64,000 nucleotides of DNA from assembly GCF_000208745.1 (NCBI RefSeq), contig NC_030854.1:36804917-36868916 (forward strand). The letters are read 5' to 3'. The stretch is from Theobroma cacao (lineage: Eukaryota; Streptophyta; Magnoliopsida; Malvales; Malvaceae). This document shows, in pieces, positions 49,263-62,052 of this stretch. The position numbers and the translations under genes are program-made. Under the pieces are notes generated by a model. The model was not told the origin of the DNA, ran no database searches, and saw only the letters and a list, made by a program, of their open reading frames with translations. Positions within the stretch are counted from its first letter, which is position 1; each line of letters starts with the position of its first letter.

Positions 49263-51283
49263 AGGCTAATGTCTTCTGTCTCAATCATTGTGTTTGAAAA
49301 TTTGTGCCAAAATATTGACTTGCAAACCATAAAAAAGGTGAAGCGATAACCCACGTTTTAACTATGAATCATGTGGAAGTGGATAAGGTATTTATGTTAA
49401 AAAAAATAATTAAAGAAAAAGAATATTGATGGAGGAACATAACTCCCCATTTGGAAAATTTGTTGAACAATAATTATTCATAAAAGGGTTATTGCATTAG
49501 AGAAAAAAAAAAGGATTATTTAGACCTAATTTTTGTTTTTGGCATCTATCATCACTTCCATTCAAGTAATTGCATTTTCACTATGAGAGGGTGGGCCTTT
49601 CCTTCGATTGAGAAGTCTCATTCTTCAACAATATTTCCAATTTGTGGCCACATTTTCATCAAGATATTGGATCCATGTGTGTCCATAAAAAATAGTACTT
49701 GATTATAGTACAGACATGCACTCATGTGATAATCTTACACTGTGGTATCCAAGGCAACAAAAAATCAGAGCTAGACTTTATCTCATAAGATGTATACCCG
49801 AACGGGAATCTTAAATCTGAACCTTAAAAATCGAAACAAACAAAGTTAGAAGAAAGTTATAATCCATAGTCTACTGTATTGTTCGAAATTTAATGCATTT
49901 TGGTACGAGAAAAAAAGTTTCATAAAAAAATATATTTGGAATTGTCCACCCTATTGTGTTTATTTGGTTTAGAGCAGTGTTTGGTTTACTGTTAATGACT
50001 ACGTCTTTGGTGGGCAATTGTGGTGAAACAAACCAAAATTCACAAAGAGAAAAGCACTTTCCAAGTAATTTCGCTGGGTCCCGAAACCAAACAAAGCCTT
50101 CACCTCCAAGCCTCTTTCTAGGAATTTTCCCTCATGAGCGAATGACCCACTGAGGTAGCGGCCACCCCTTGCCCACAATTTCAAAAGGATTAATGAGTCC
50201 AAATTTCGCAATCTAAGGAAAATATTGATGCAAACTAACAATAGGGCCAAAAATAGAAATTAATTGTTTGGATAATTATTTTTTTATATTATTGTTGGGT
50301 TTAAAATGTTGGAAAATATCATAAAACTTCCCCTTTTTTATTTTTTAATATTTACACTAGATGATAAACAAAGTTATTCTTGCCACAAAAAGAAAGTTTC
50401 TCAATGGGAAAAAGAAAAGAAGAAAGTAAATTTTATTTTTCCTATCTTTATATATATATATATACACATATATAATTAATTGTCCACTATATTTTTAAAT
50501 TGTCATTTTAATTTTTTTTCATTTTAAACATTGATAAGATTTATTCAATTTGTAAATAAGAATTTTAATTGTATAGAGTGATATTTATTAAAAGATATTG
50601 TCTTAATTTTAATAATATTAAATAATTTTAATTGTATAGAATAATTTATAATTAATATTATAAAATTTCAATTATTTATTTTTTGAATTTGATGTTTTAG
50701 AAAACAATATATGTAATTATTATAAAATATATATATAAACAATAAATATTCACGTACAAACACATCATTATCATAGAATGAAAAAAAAAGATTTTGTGTG
50801 ATTTGAGAATTTATTATTAATTTCAGAAAACCTAATTTTTTTTTACTCAATCAACAATATATTAAATTGTTTCAATTATGAAATAAACCTTTTTACTTGA
50901 ATTTCTATAATATGTATAGTATAAAACAATGGCAAAACTTGTAAAATGATATAATTAAAAAGTTAATATAAAATTTAACAAAGTCCACTCATATTAATAT
51001 TTAAACTCGAAATTTTTTACTTTTTATTTAACAAAACTAGTAAAAGTTTTATTTTTCATAGTAGTTTTTTTTAAAGAATTAAATCCAAATAAAAAAGAAA
51101 AAAATAACAAATAAAAAAAAGGAAAAGACATTCTCTCACTTAATCATTTTTTCTCTCTCCAAGTCTTTCTAAAAAATATTGAAAAAATAAAATAATTAAA
51201 AAGAAAACTATAGAGTAATAATATGTAATAAAAGAATTGGTTTTTTAAGAACTCTGCCCCCGGGTCCATGGTGGCTCTCTCTC

Positions 51284-51291
51284 TATTTATA
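51284..51291 (+). promoter_or_regulatory. Putative TATA box of the GDP-mannose epimerase gene
   Basis: TATTTATA in the context CTCTCTATTTATAGAAAGG lies just upstream of a pyrimidine-rich stretch (about 51320-51416) that looks like a plant 5' leader. That leader contains no ATG, so there is no upstream reading frame in the first leader exon. Confidence 0.55.
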
Positions 51292-51417
51292 GAAAGGAGA
51301 GCGTTACAGGCTTCACAATCCATACCCATTCGTCTCCTATCTCAAGTTTCCTCCCTTTCTCGCTCCTTGCATTTATCTCTTCTCTTCAAAAGTTCCCAAC
51401 TTTTAACTCGTTTCAGG

Positions 51418-52332
51418 TAAAAATATGTGCTGGGTTTTCCTTGGTTTCCCCTTCCCCTGTTTCGTTGCTCTGTTTCTGAGGATTTTTTTCCTCGATCTTC
51501 TTTGGTTTCTCAATGCTTCCATTCTTTATTTGTGGCTTAACTTTTTCTGGGTTTGTTTTTAATCGCATGTTTATTGACCCTCTGCCTCACATTTTTGGAT
51601 TCTCTGTTCTCATGCTTTAAGGATGAGGATTTTTTTTATGGTACTTTTATATTTAACAAGTTTTTGGGTTCATATTCTTTTGAGATATTGCGTTTGTTTA
51701 TTTTCCTTCTACGCAAAATTTGAAACTTTTGAGCAAATTAGCTGATTTTAGCAGTAACTTTTATTGCTTTAAGATTTGCTTGTTAAGTCCCAAAAAGAAG
51801 GAAAGATTTGCTTGTCAAGATGTGTTTTTCTTTTTTAAAAAGAACTTTGGAAGATTGCTGTGATTTGTTTTCAGCACGTTTTTTCTGAATTGGGACTTTT
51901 TTTTTTTAAGATTTTGTAAATTATGTGGCTGATAATATAAAATTCTTCGTGCATTTTGGCTTTACTAGCTAAAGGAATGCATAGAAATACAAAAGCTTGA
52001 AATTTTATATTCTTAAACTATATCACTTCTATTAATTTTTGGTCCTTGTACTTTTTGGGTGTTACTTATTTTATGATTTCCTTTATATACTGGGATGTGA
52101 GTTGCTGTTGTATGTTTTTTCTTCTTGAATTTTTTTGCTTAAAGTAGAGATTTTCTACTCTTTTAAGATTGCATCTGAACATTTTATTTTCTTTTTGATC
52201 TTTGTTTTGTCGTACTAAAAGGGTCATTGCATGATGGTATGTAGCATTAATTTGGTTTTTCATTTGCCTCCTGCTTTTGCTTCTTCAAAATTTAATTGTG
52301 CCTAATGGATGTTCATAATTGAGCATACGCAG
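51418..52332 (+). other. Inferred intron in the 5' untranslated region of GME
   Basis: A donor-like CAG|GTAAAA at 51418 follows the pyrimidine-rich leader. An acceptor-like ACGCAG at 52332 lies directly before the ATG at 52334. The T-rich composition in between is typical of plant introns. Long leader introns often boost expression in plants. Without cDNA the exact ends remain inferred. Confidence 0.55.
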
Positions 52333-52333
52333 A

Positions 52334-54438
52334 ATGGGAAGTGCTGATGGGACCAACTATGGTGCTTACACCTATGAGGCCCTGGAGAGGGAGCCTTACT
52401 GGCCATCTGAGAAACTCCGAATTTCAATTACTGGGGCAGGTGGGTTCATTGCATCCCACATTGCTCGACGTCTGAAGAGTGAAGGCCATTACATCATTGC
52501 TTCTGACTGGAAGAAGAATGAGCACATGACTGAAGATATGTTTTGTCATGAATTCCATCTCGCGGATCTTCGGGTCATGGACAATTGCTTGAAAGTTACC
52601 AATGGAGTGGATCATGTTTTCAACCTTGCTGCCGATATGGGTGGGATGGGTTTTATTCAGTCCAATCACTCTGTCATTATGTACAACAACACAATGATCA
52701 GTTTCAACATGCTTGAGGCTGCTAGGATCAACGGAGTTAAGAGGTTTGTTGGATTGTTGCTCTGTATGTTTGCCTTTTATTGGTTGCATATTCACTTTCA
52801 AGTTTAAAGTTGGTTCAACACTTGACATCTTGGTTTGGATAGGTTTTTCTATGCCTCCAGTGCTTGTATCTACCCTGAATTTAAGCAGTTGGAGACTAAT
52901 GTGAGCTTGAAAGAATCCGATGCCTGGCCTGCTGAGGTTTGTTACCTTTAGTCATTAACTACCATCCAGTACTCTTATTCTTGATTAATGAATGTGATAT
53001 AATTACTGATTTTTATATTTTTACTTGGCTTTTAGCCTCAAGATGCTTATGGCTTGGAGAAGCTTGCGACAGAGGAGTTGTGCAAGCACTACACTAAAGA
53101 CTTTGGAATTGAATGTCGCATTGGACGGTTCCACAACATTTATGGCCCTTTTGGAACATGGAAAGGTAAACTCTTTCTTTGCTGGGTGCTTATGTGTTTT
53201 GTTGCTTTTGAAACATACCAATATCTGTCTTACAGGTGGAAGGGAGAAGGCTCCAGCTGCCTTTTGCAGAAAAGCTATTACATCCACCGACAAGTTTGAG
53301 ATGTGGGGAGATGGTCTTCAGACCCGATCTTTCACCTTCATTGATGAATGTGTAGAAGGTGTACTTAGGTAATCCTCCCTCTGAAACTCATATTTTAGGC
53401 AACAAACTAGAAGGAAAAACCAAAGTTTTTGGTTTTAATTAATGTTGATCCGCATGGATTTGGCTTATAATATATATGAGACAGGAATTCAATAAGGTAT
53501 AAGTAATTTTGTTTTTGCAGTTTGCTATGTTGGTCGAGTAAGCAACTTAAATACCGCCATAAACCTTGAGCCTTAGACATTTGCATACATTTGCCTGCTA
53601 TGCACCATTGCAGTGTTTAAATGCATTTACTAGAAAGGTGGTTTCCTCTTTTTAGCAATTAATTGGAGGTAGGATATCAAAAAATGGGCGTATTTCTTAT
53701 TATATCAAGTACAATAGAAAATTGTTAGGAAAGATGTTTTCTGCCTTCTGAACCAATGTATGCTATCTCATTTGTAAGTGTGTTTTTAGCCATCCCTTTG
53801 GAAAGTTGGGATTGAATGTTAGTGATCAACCTTTTAATACATTAATGTTTTCAGATTGACGATGTCTGATTTCCGTGAGCCTGTGAACATTGGAAGCGAT
53901 GAGATGGTTAGCATGAATGAGATGGCTGAGATTGTTCTTAGCTTTGAGGATAAAAAGCTTCCAATTCATCATATCCCTGGTCCAGAGGGTGTCCGTGGTC
54001 GTAATTCAGACAATACATTGATCAAAGAAAAACTTGGGTGGGCTCCTACGATGAGGTTGAAGGTAACTGAATTATGATATCTCACTTGATTTTCGTATTT
54101 TAAAGATTCCCCCTGACCTTTAAGTTTGGCATACAGTGTGGTTGCTTTGCCGGTAAAGATAATCAATGGAATGTGTACAGAAAAGTAGAAAAGTTCAAAG
54201 TCATCCCTTTCACTGGTCATTGCCTAGTTTTCTATCAAGTGCCTCTTTCACTTATGGAGTATCTAAATTTATTGTTTTGTAGGATGGCCTGAGGATTACA
54301 TACTTCTGGATCAAGGAACAAATTGAGAAAGAGAAGTCTCAAGGCATTGACCTGACTATTTATGGGTCATCTAAGGTGGTGGGAACTCAAGCACCAGTTC
54401 AGTTGGGCTCACTTCGTGCTGCAGACGGCAAAGAATGA
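52334..54438 (+). CDS. GME: GDP-mannose 3,5-epimerase
   Basis: This NAD-dependent cytosolic enzyme of the extended SDR family converts GDP-D-mannose to GDP-L-galactose (and GDP-L-gulose). It feeds ascorbate synthesis and L-galactose-containing cell-wall polymers. Coding exons are 52334-52743, 52843-52936, 53036-53165, 53236-53368, 53855-54062 and 54283-54438, giving 376 residues, one fewer than the Arabidopsis enzyme. The NAD-binding motif GAGGFIA is at 34-40. Catalytic residues are all present: Cys145 in YASSACIYPEF, Tyr173 and Lys177 in DAYGLEK, and Lys216 in FGTWKGGREKAP. The one-residue difference lies just after Cys145, where this copy reads QLETNVSLKE with a single Thr. The protein ends GSLRAADGKE as expected. 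The start MGSADGTNYGAYTYE agrees with the family. Confidence 0.98.
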
Positions 54439-54669
54439 AGTAGCGTATAGTTGCTTTAAAGCCAAGTTTTATTATGGTATAGCTATGCTAATGGCAATGA
54501 ATAGGAATGCGTCAACCAGTGTCAGGTTGACTATTTATTTTTGGTATTTAGTTGGTGTACTATGGTCATCGTCTAAGGGGAAGCTTATATGCCCCCACTG
54601 TATTCAAAGGAGCTTTCCGTGGTAGCCTGCTGTTGTAAGATGGTATGCTTGGCTTGATAGCCTTTAAAT

Positions 54670-54675
54670 AATAAA
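54670..54675 (+). terminator. Candidate polyadenylation signal of GME
   Basis: AATAAA lies about 230 nt after the GME stop codon, at a usual plant 3' UTR distance. Plant signals are loose, so this is only a likely site. Confidence 0.45.
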
Positions 54676-56292
54676 ATTCGTTTCTGGGTTTAAGCATTGA
54701 TTCATAATGACTATGTTTCTCAGTCATATGGTGCTTACAAACTGTGTGCTTCATTGACATATATGAACTTGCTATGAGTATGAAGCTATTTTTCATGGTT
54801 ATATGAATTCATTAGTTATTTACCAGCAGTGCATGTGGCTCTATGCAACCCAGGGGGAACAAACAGGGTTGTATTGAAAACTGATGGATTTTAGCCCATC
54901 TGCTTCACTGGTGGTCCCTTAAATGTTTCTTTCTATGGATTATGATTTCTAGAATATATTAACACTGATCTTCATCCTCCACATTTTGAAGTAGACCAAA
55001 ACATATCACATTCACTTGAGGGATATTCCCTCATAATATTCCAAGGCTCCATAATGCTTCCTTATGTGTTCTTAACTGCCATTTGATCTCAAATAACTTC
55101 CTTCCCTCCAGGCCAAACTTGTTTTGACAGCTTGAGTTTGCTAATCGTCAATAGGCATCCAGGAAAGTATTTTTAGTCACTTTTTGGACCCTTTTTTAAG
55201 GTCACATCTGGGCCTGAAATTCATTGTCATGATTTAATTTTAATGTTGTCTTAATTCCAAGATGGTGAGAGCTGATAGTACTTAAGTCGTCAGATTCCGT
55301 GGTTCAAAAAATTGCAGAGATAATACCATACGTGGCTAAATTGAAGGGGCTAAAGGTTCACGGGGAAAAATAAGGGAGGCCAATCTTGTCTACGTGGTAG
55401 CATAGCGGCTCCCAATGCAGTCTGAAAAGGCAGAAAATGACAGAATACTCAGCAATTGGCTTGATAGTTGACCCCAGCATTTGTGGGGGCAAAAACATCA
55501 AACCGGCATGGTGTGATTCTTCTGAAAAAAGGTGCTTTCAGCTTTGATAAGTAGTTGAGTAAATCACCCCAGTCCTTTCTATTCCTTCGCTGTCATAGCA
55601 ACTCTCCACCACTTATCAGCTGCAGTACAACGGCAGTTCATTTTGTACAAGTTTCTTATTTTTTTACCCCCTGGTATGATGAGGTAATGGCTGATCTGTA
55701 TCCGAAGGAACACTGTTAATCAGCTAACTGACCGTCTTGTCTTGAAATGAAAACTAAATAGATCTGAGGATTATCTGATTGCCAGCATCTTTGTACTTGA
55801 CCTACACCCCCTGCATCACTTGGTATCATAACGGGTATGTCTGGTTAAAGCATACCGGTACTCTACCCAGAGTAGACTACTGGAAAACAATTTTCAATGT
55901 AGAATTCTGCTCCATAGAATTTCATCTTCAATAATTTTTTTCTTGGAACAATGGATATGCCAAGCCAGGGTGTTCTGTTACTTACATAAATAGGCATAAC
56001 AAAGCACAAGTATCTAGAAATCAAAACAATGACAATAGCCAGCATGCATGGCCATAAGGTCATTTTATATTTGCTGTAATGTGGTTCAGAAGTGAGGAAA
56101 TTTGGGCAGTGGGGGGCGTCATCAAAGCACAGTGTGAATCAAAGACGCGACAAAGACCCAATTACCATGTATACAATGTCTAATAGGTAGATAAATATTA
56201 ACATAATCACCCCTGTGGAGAGAAGCAAATGCCGGATAACTACAAGCATGATCTGCCAATCAAAGAAATGGATTCAAAGTGCAGCCATTCCC
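54676..56292. other. Convergent intergenic space between GME and the EF-hand gene
   Basis: Mixed-composition DNA with no recognisable coding sequence, tRNA or transposon end. The part nearest 56292 should contain the 3' UTR of the minus-strand EF-hand gene. Confidence 0.5.
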
Positions 56293-59210
56293 TTAATTGT
56301 CAAGGTCACAATAGATGGGATTGGCTTCAAGCTGCTCTGCAAACTTCTTGAGGACGTCTTTCACATATTCCCGAAATTCATCCTCCACTTGTGCAGGACT
56401 CTCCTCACTTTCAACTTCAGAAAATACTGCATCATAGAGAAGAGTTGCAGCTTCATTGGATTCTACTGGTGGCAAGCCCAAATCTTTTCCATGTTTCTCA
56501 AGGAAACTCCTGATTAGCTCTGTCTTCCCTAGCTCATCTTTTCCACTCTTCTTTTCCTGCAAAACCCTCTGTATGACATCATTGAATTGCTTCTCATCTG
56601 CCAAGAGCTGCAATATTTAAACTGAAAGCCATCAGAATTTACCCTTTTGTCTGAAAACTTGATAATTCCCAACAACCATGAAGTAATGATTCCCCAACTA
56701 CATGGAATCAGGTAAGCAAAAACTTAATTATTCACATTATAAGATTTCCAAAATTATATCCAAGTTTTTCAACTGATCTCCTAGTCTTTTAAGAAAGGAG
56801 TTTTGTCACCATGGATACTCATAGAAAACCTTTTTTTTTTCCTATTGCTTTTTTGTTTGAAATGGAAATGATAAAAAAAGTTAGTAATTACACATAAAAT
56901 TCAAAAAGTGAATGCTCTTCATATGAGGGAAAACAAGAAAAGAAAAAAAGATTAAGTTCATGATCTACCTTTCTTAGGTCAGAACCATTGACAACCTTGA
57001 TGTTCTGGATGACAACAATATGTTTCTCAGTCAATGCATCTGCTGTTTCCTGCAGAATTGGCTGAAGTAATTCAGCAAATTGTGCTTGGCCCAATTCTTG
57101 TTGCCCCTCAGCTCCATGCTTTTTTAAGATGTCATTTAGCAGAGGAAATTCTGTTCAAACAATAGTTAACCTTTATCAATTTTTGTTGGAAATGAGCACA
57201 AATATCAGATATTAACAAGTCCATGGTAAGTAGTAGGGGTTAAAGTGTGTAACTCTGTTGCTGATCTGAATCCTACTCTTGCTTCTGGATTTAAGACATG
57301 TTAACTTTTTTCTCCAAAATCTCCATGAATTATACTACTTGTTTTCAGCATGGAAACACCAAAATACACAAAAAAATAACTAGCACTCTTTTTCCAGGGA
57401 ACAAGCTAAGTGACTAAAACCGACTCTAGTGTGCTAATAGGTATCACTGATTCATTCGGCAGCTCTTGAATGGATGCATGCTTGCCACCGATTTACATAC
57501 CAATATGCAATCATTCATCATTCATGCCAGTTAGGATGATGGTTATTTAGTGTTTCACTGAGAATAATCAACACTGCAAAAGTAATGGAAATATTACAAT
57601 GCATCCATGCAACAATCATTGAGAGAGTTTCCATAGACCATTGATTATGGTATTTTGACACCAATGTGACCTGTGTGGACAGTAGACTGTGATCTTGATT
57701 TAAAACTCTAATAAAAACGGAAAAAAGAGAAACTTCACCATCATATAGGAAATGACTGAATCTAGCCAAAACTTATGATTATTGAATGAAGTATTTCTGG
57801 GCACTTAGGTCAGATACTTCTCCAGTCATGAATTAATATTCCAATACTTCTGTTTACCTCCCAATATGTTTATTCTCTTGATGTTTCCTTCTTTCTTTAA
57901 TGGTAAACACAAAAATCAGGTTCCAATGCTACGAGAGTCAGCCATGCAGCAGGGACGTGCAGTATTTTGAAAATTTTTTGCCTAATTTCGGGAGAATAAC
58001 AACTCCCAAAGCAATGAGAGAGAAGGGAAACGAGAAGCTTTCGTGTTCTAACTTTAGTCATAATGATGATGCTGGAGACAAAATCGCATGCTCAAACCAA
58101 GTAAAATCCATGAGTAGGATGTGTGAGTTTATGCTACATGAACATTTCACATTGTGCAAGAATTCCATTTCTCACATAGCATGCTATTCTCGTGTTCAAA
58201 TTATGGTGTCAAACATGCCCTTTCAAATGACAAGAGACCGGCACAAGTGGACTCAAGGAAGAGATGAAAGAACTTATTCTCTTAATCTATCACTTTACAG
58301 AAAAATATTTTATTGGTTAAGGTATTAGATGTTTGATCCATAACTGACTTTAACCAATTGCATTCAATTCGATCACATGCGATCAAAGTTCAACAGACAA
58401 TACTGTACATTGACTCTACACAGCAAAAGATGGGGAAATGGAGGGAGTAACCTGCAAAAGGAGGAATCCCCATTTCAACTCCCATCTGAACAAGTGCTTT
58501 CCTTATCTCACTCTTGCGAATCTTTCCTTTATCTTCTATATCCAAATCAGTAAACAGATTCTCTGCTAGCATAGCATAATCATCTTCATCCTCCAAAAGC
58601 AGCTTCAAAGTATTCCCATCCAATATTGACACCACTAGGGGATCATCTAAACCATATATAAAAAAAAATCAATAATTAAAATAAACTCAAGGCCAGAAAA
58701 GAAAAAACCCAGATCGGGAAATCACCATACAATTAAACTATGCCATAAAGTTTAGCTTTTTGATAAAAAAAAGTCAAGAAAAAGAAACAATTACATAAAG
58801 TCAAAATAACCCAGATCATAAAATCACCCCAAAAATTAAAATTGCCAAAAAGTTTAACTTTTCTTGATAATCTTAATCATCAAGCAATCAAGCTGAGTTA
58901 GTCCTCCCTTACCTTTCAAACCATCAGCAATGGCAGAGATGTAGTCAGACAGAACCTTAGACGCTTTTTCTCCGGCGAGCTCCTTTTTCCGGAAAGTAAC
59001 ATCATCATCGCCGGCGCCGGCGGTGACACGAGAAAGAGCGGAGGCTTTGACTTTTTGAGGCAATGAGAGGCCAAAGAGAGAGCTGGAGGCTTTGGAGTCA
59101 GCGATTTCGAGGAGTTGAGCTCCCGTTACGCTGCCGTTAAGTTCGGGCAAAGAGAGATTGAGTGATCGTAGATGGGTTCCATCAAGCACCGTTAAACCTC
59201 CTTCAGACAT
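56293..59210 (-). CDS. EF-hand-containing protein of unknown function
   Basis: I recognise this as a plant protein with a recognisable but atypical EF-hand, but I cannot give it a firm name. Coding exons in transcript order are 59210-58913, 58646-58452, 57150-56969 and 56607-56293, giving 329 residues with consistent GT-AG phases. The N-terminus (MSEGGLTVLDGTHLRSLNLS) is followed by helical sequence. A loop DIEDKGKIRKSE spans residues 135-146, with Asp at 1, Gly at 6, Ile at 8 and Glu at 12, but Glu at 3 and Lys at 5. That departs from the canonical calcium ligands, so calcium binding may be weak or lost. The rest is helical and charged (KKSGKDELGKTELIRSFLEK, EDEFREYVKDVLKKFAEQLE) and may hold further degenerate helix-loop-helix units. 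There is no signal peptide or membrane segment. The product is probably soluble. Confidence 0.88.
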
Positions 59211-61020
59211 TGTAAGAGAGAGAGAGAGAAGAGATAATTTCAGTTTCAGACAAAGCTGAGAGATGTACTGTTTGTAGACTATCTTGGTTTTGTTTCGTAC
59301 GTTTCTTTGTTCGGTTTTATAGTTTGAGCTTGGATTTTGGTTTGGGACTTATATTTTGATAAAATATCACAAATGCCCCTGTTTTTTTTGAAATATCAAG
59401 ATTTTATTTTATTTTTTGAAATCTTAATAAATATTATTATTTCCATAATTTCTTAAACCCTAAGTCCACCGTCAAGTCTTACTTAAACTTGTGACGAGTA
59501 ATAATTTTATTACCTGAAACTAATTATAAGATACTTTAATTTTACCTAATCGGTTCAAATAATATAAAGTATCTGATTATAAAAAATCCATTGACATCTT
59601 TATATATTAAATTAGATGTAGAAATAAAGAAGAACGAAAGATCAATTAGTTCAATAGAGAGTTAAAGGGAAATGGAATCATAAGAATTGCTTATTTTTTG
59701 AGCAACTCCAACAACTTGCTTTCACAATTTTTTAAATTTTTTTCCCATTTCCTTTATTACTAAAGTTAATGATTCCTTCCCATATAAGATATCATGTGCT
59801 TGGTGGCTTGTATGTAACAAATGGTTCCTTAATGTGACCTTGTCATATGCAAGTCAAAATTTACAAGTTCTTTTGTTTCATCAATCAAAATCAATTAATT
59901 TTTTTTAAAGCATATGATTTTTTATTAATAAGTATAAGAGCAAAACAGTTATAATAAATTTCAATATTTATCCGTCAACAATTTAATTACAAACTAACAA
60001 TAATTTTTACAGACAAAAAAAGTTATATGTAACAAGTTTATCAATTAATTCATTTAAGACTCGAAAAATATATATACGTTGTTGTACCATTCATGGCAAA
60101 TGAAGTGATTTTTGTACACAACTTAGTATTTAACATATGTTTGATCTAGTCTTAACTAAAGTCTTCTTTGTAGAATATATATATTTTTCCATTTTTTGGG
60201 TTAATTTTATTTGTTCTACAAGATAAAGGTTGAATCTTATACCTTTAATTTGTTGTAATTTAACAAAGGAAACAAGGGCAAAAGAGGTAAGGGGACATGA
60301 ACGTGGGAAATGGGCATTGTTGAAGACACCAAAGTCAAGTGGGCTTACGCGGTTTCGGGCATTGGTTTTTCTCATGAGGGTTTCAATGTCATTTGGGCCC
60401 ACTTTGGTGTAAAGTCCACTTCCAATTTTTAGGTCTTGATATTATCCAAAAAAGAAAAAAAAGAAAAAAAAAACCCTCTTTAATATTTGAAATCATAAAC
60501 TGAAAATTTGAAAATAGTGGATATTTTAATGATTAAGTAAACAAGATTGATTATATTTTAATTGATTAGTAATCTACAAAAATGGGATAGATATATAAAC
60601 ATATAAATTTTAAATTGAACCGATCGATTCTATCTATAAATTATTGTTAAGATTAAAAATTTAAATATTAATAAATAATCAAAAAATTAAATAGATAAAA
60701 GATTTGTTTTGTTTTTTAATAATATTGTGCGGAGACTCTTGCAAAAATGAAGTGGATAGAACTAAATTGTTCTTTATTTGTTTTTTTTTTTTATGTCGAG
60801 AATTGTTAATTAGTAATTTAGTTCTGTTTTCTTTTTATATATTAGGTTTAGTTTGGAATTTTCAGGTTTTTGAATATTCTACTTCTGTTTACGAGTCCTT
60901 GTAAGGCCGAGATTGCATCCTTTGTAAAAGGGTATTAAATGAAACCACTAACTGATTTTTTTTTTCCAGTATAGAGGCGTAGAAACCATGGGCCTATGGA
61001 GATAGGGATGCTTCAATCTT
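59211..61020. other. Upstream region of the EF-hand gene and AT-rich intergenic DNA
   Basis: A GA repeat (about 59214-59231) lies directly upstream of the EF-hand start, probably in its leader. Further on the sequence is AT-rich and gene-free. Near 60320-60420, CACCAAAGTCAAGTGGGC and GGGCCCACTTTGGTG form an imperfect inverted repeat around an open but unrecognisable stretch. Confidence 0.5.
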
Positions 61021-61060
61021 TCTTTTAGTCCGGTAAGAACCGTCACTATTGACGAGTATA

Positions 61061-61816
61061 ATGAAATTTAATATTGATGGATCTTCATTAGGAAACTCGA
61101 GTAATGTTGGCAGATGGGTTGTTATCTGTGATGAGAAAGGTAGGCTGAAAATCATGTTTTCAAAAGCAGTTGGTATCGTGAATTCTAATGTGGCTGAATA
61201 AGCAATTAGAGAGACGATTATTATTTTTACTGTCTTAAAGTGGTCTAATCCATCAACCAATGTGGTTAGACAGGTTCTTAACCCAAACACTATACTATGG
61301 AAGTTAGGTTCTCAGTGTTGCAAATTGAGTTTGTTTGTTTTCAAAATAGGAGGTGACAAATCCAACATACACTAATAATACAGGATCCTAAGGGTTCACG
61401 ACATATGCTAGTTGTACATCCAAGGTAAAGGGCAGACTGTCAGAAATTCTGTTTAAAAGGTGTAAAGGGGTTTATATATATAGAGTTCTGGAGATCAATT
61501 TTTTGTCAAAGGTATCGACTAACTGAGAAGTAAGCACCCAGAATGTATGGGTAGCATTAGGTGTGATTATTATGATGCTTAGGCTACTCCTATTCTAATT
61601 GAATACAATCAACCTGCTTTAAAAAAGGATTTCGGGTTTAAAACCTTAGGACCTAATTGATTTTTTTTTTCAGATATTTTATAAGTAATTATGTTTATGT
61701 ATAACTGAACTTCTTCAATATTCCTTACTAATACTAGTTTAATTGCTTGTTTATAGTTTTTGTATTCCTTTTGAAATCTTAATAAAATCTCTTCGACTTA
61801 GCAAAAAAAAAAAAAA
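61061..61816 (+). mobile_element. Decayed LINE (non-LTR retrotransposon) 3' end with RNase H-like remnant
   Basis: Translation from 61061 reads MKFNIDGSSLGNSSNVGRW and then VICDEKGRLKIMFSKAVGIV and NSNVAE, which resembles the RNase H-like domain at the C-terminus of plant LINE polyproteins (KFNVDGSS, RDEKG, SNVAE). An in-frame TAA at 61199-61201 interrupts it; after the stop AIRETIIIFTVLKWSN continues the same domain. The sequence ends with an AATAAAATCTCTTCG-type tail and 14 A residues at 61803-61816, the usual LINE 3' end. It lacks the reverse transcriptase and is dead. The 5' border is not defined. Confidence 0.65.
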
Positions 61817-62052
61817 GTTTTTTAAGGAAATTTAGTTGGTAAATAATTTTATATATGGCGGTTTAGCTATTTCTTTTATATATATTAGGATATCAAATAA
61901 TTAACCTACGCAACCTAGAAATTATATTTGGGGTTAACACTTATTGAAGTGGCTTGTTTCTGATTAAATTCTTCAAGTTATAAAGTTGTTTTGTTCTCCC
62001 TCAACTGAGCTACCTGCTTTTGTACCTTACCTGCGTCAAAGAGTTTGGAGAT

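Larger units (their letters stand above)
47367..51283. other. AT-rich intergenic DNA with decayed repeats
   Basis: No gene is supported in this 3.9-kb stretch. It contains a SINE-like remnant at 49055-49125. Around 48770-48880 and 49150-49260 there are loosely inverted blocks of the type TTTTATTTTAAGYCAAATA, which may be the ends of an old element. A TA-rich microsatellite lies at about 50448-50475. Confidence 0.5.

Noticed and set aside
57900..58328. Plus-strand open frame of 142 codons
   Set aside because: It lies inside intron 2 of the EF-hand gene, on the other strand, with no recognisable domain or codon pattern.
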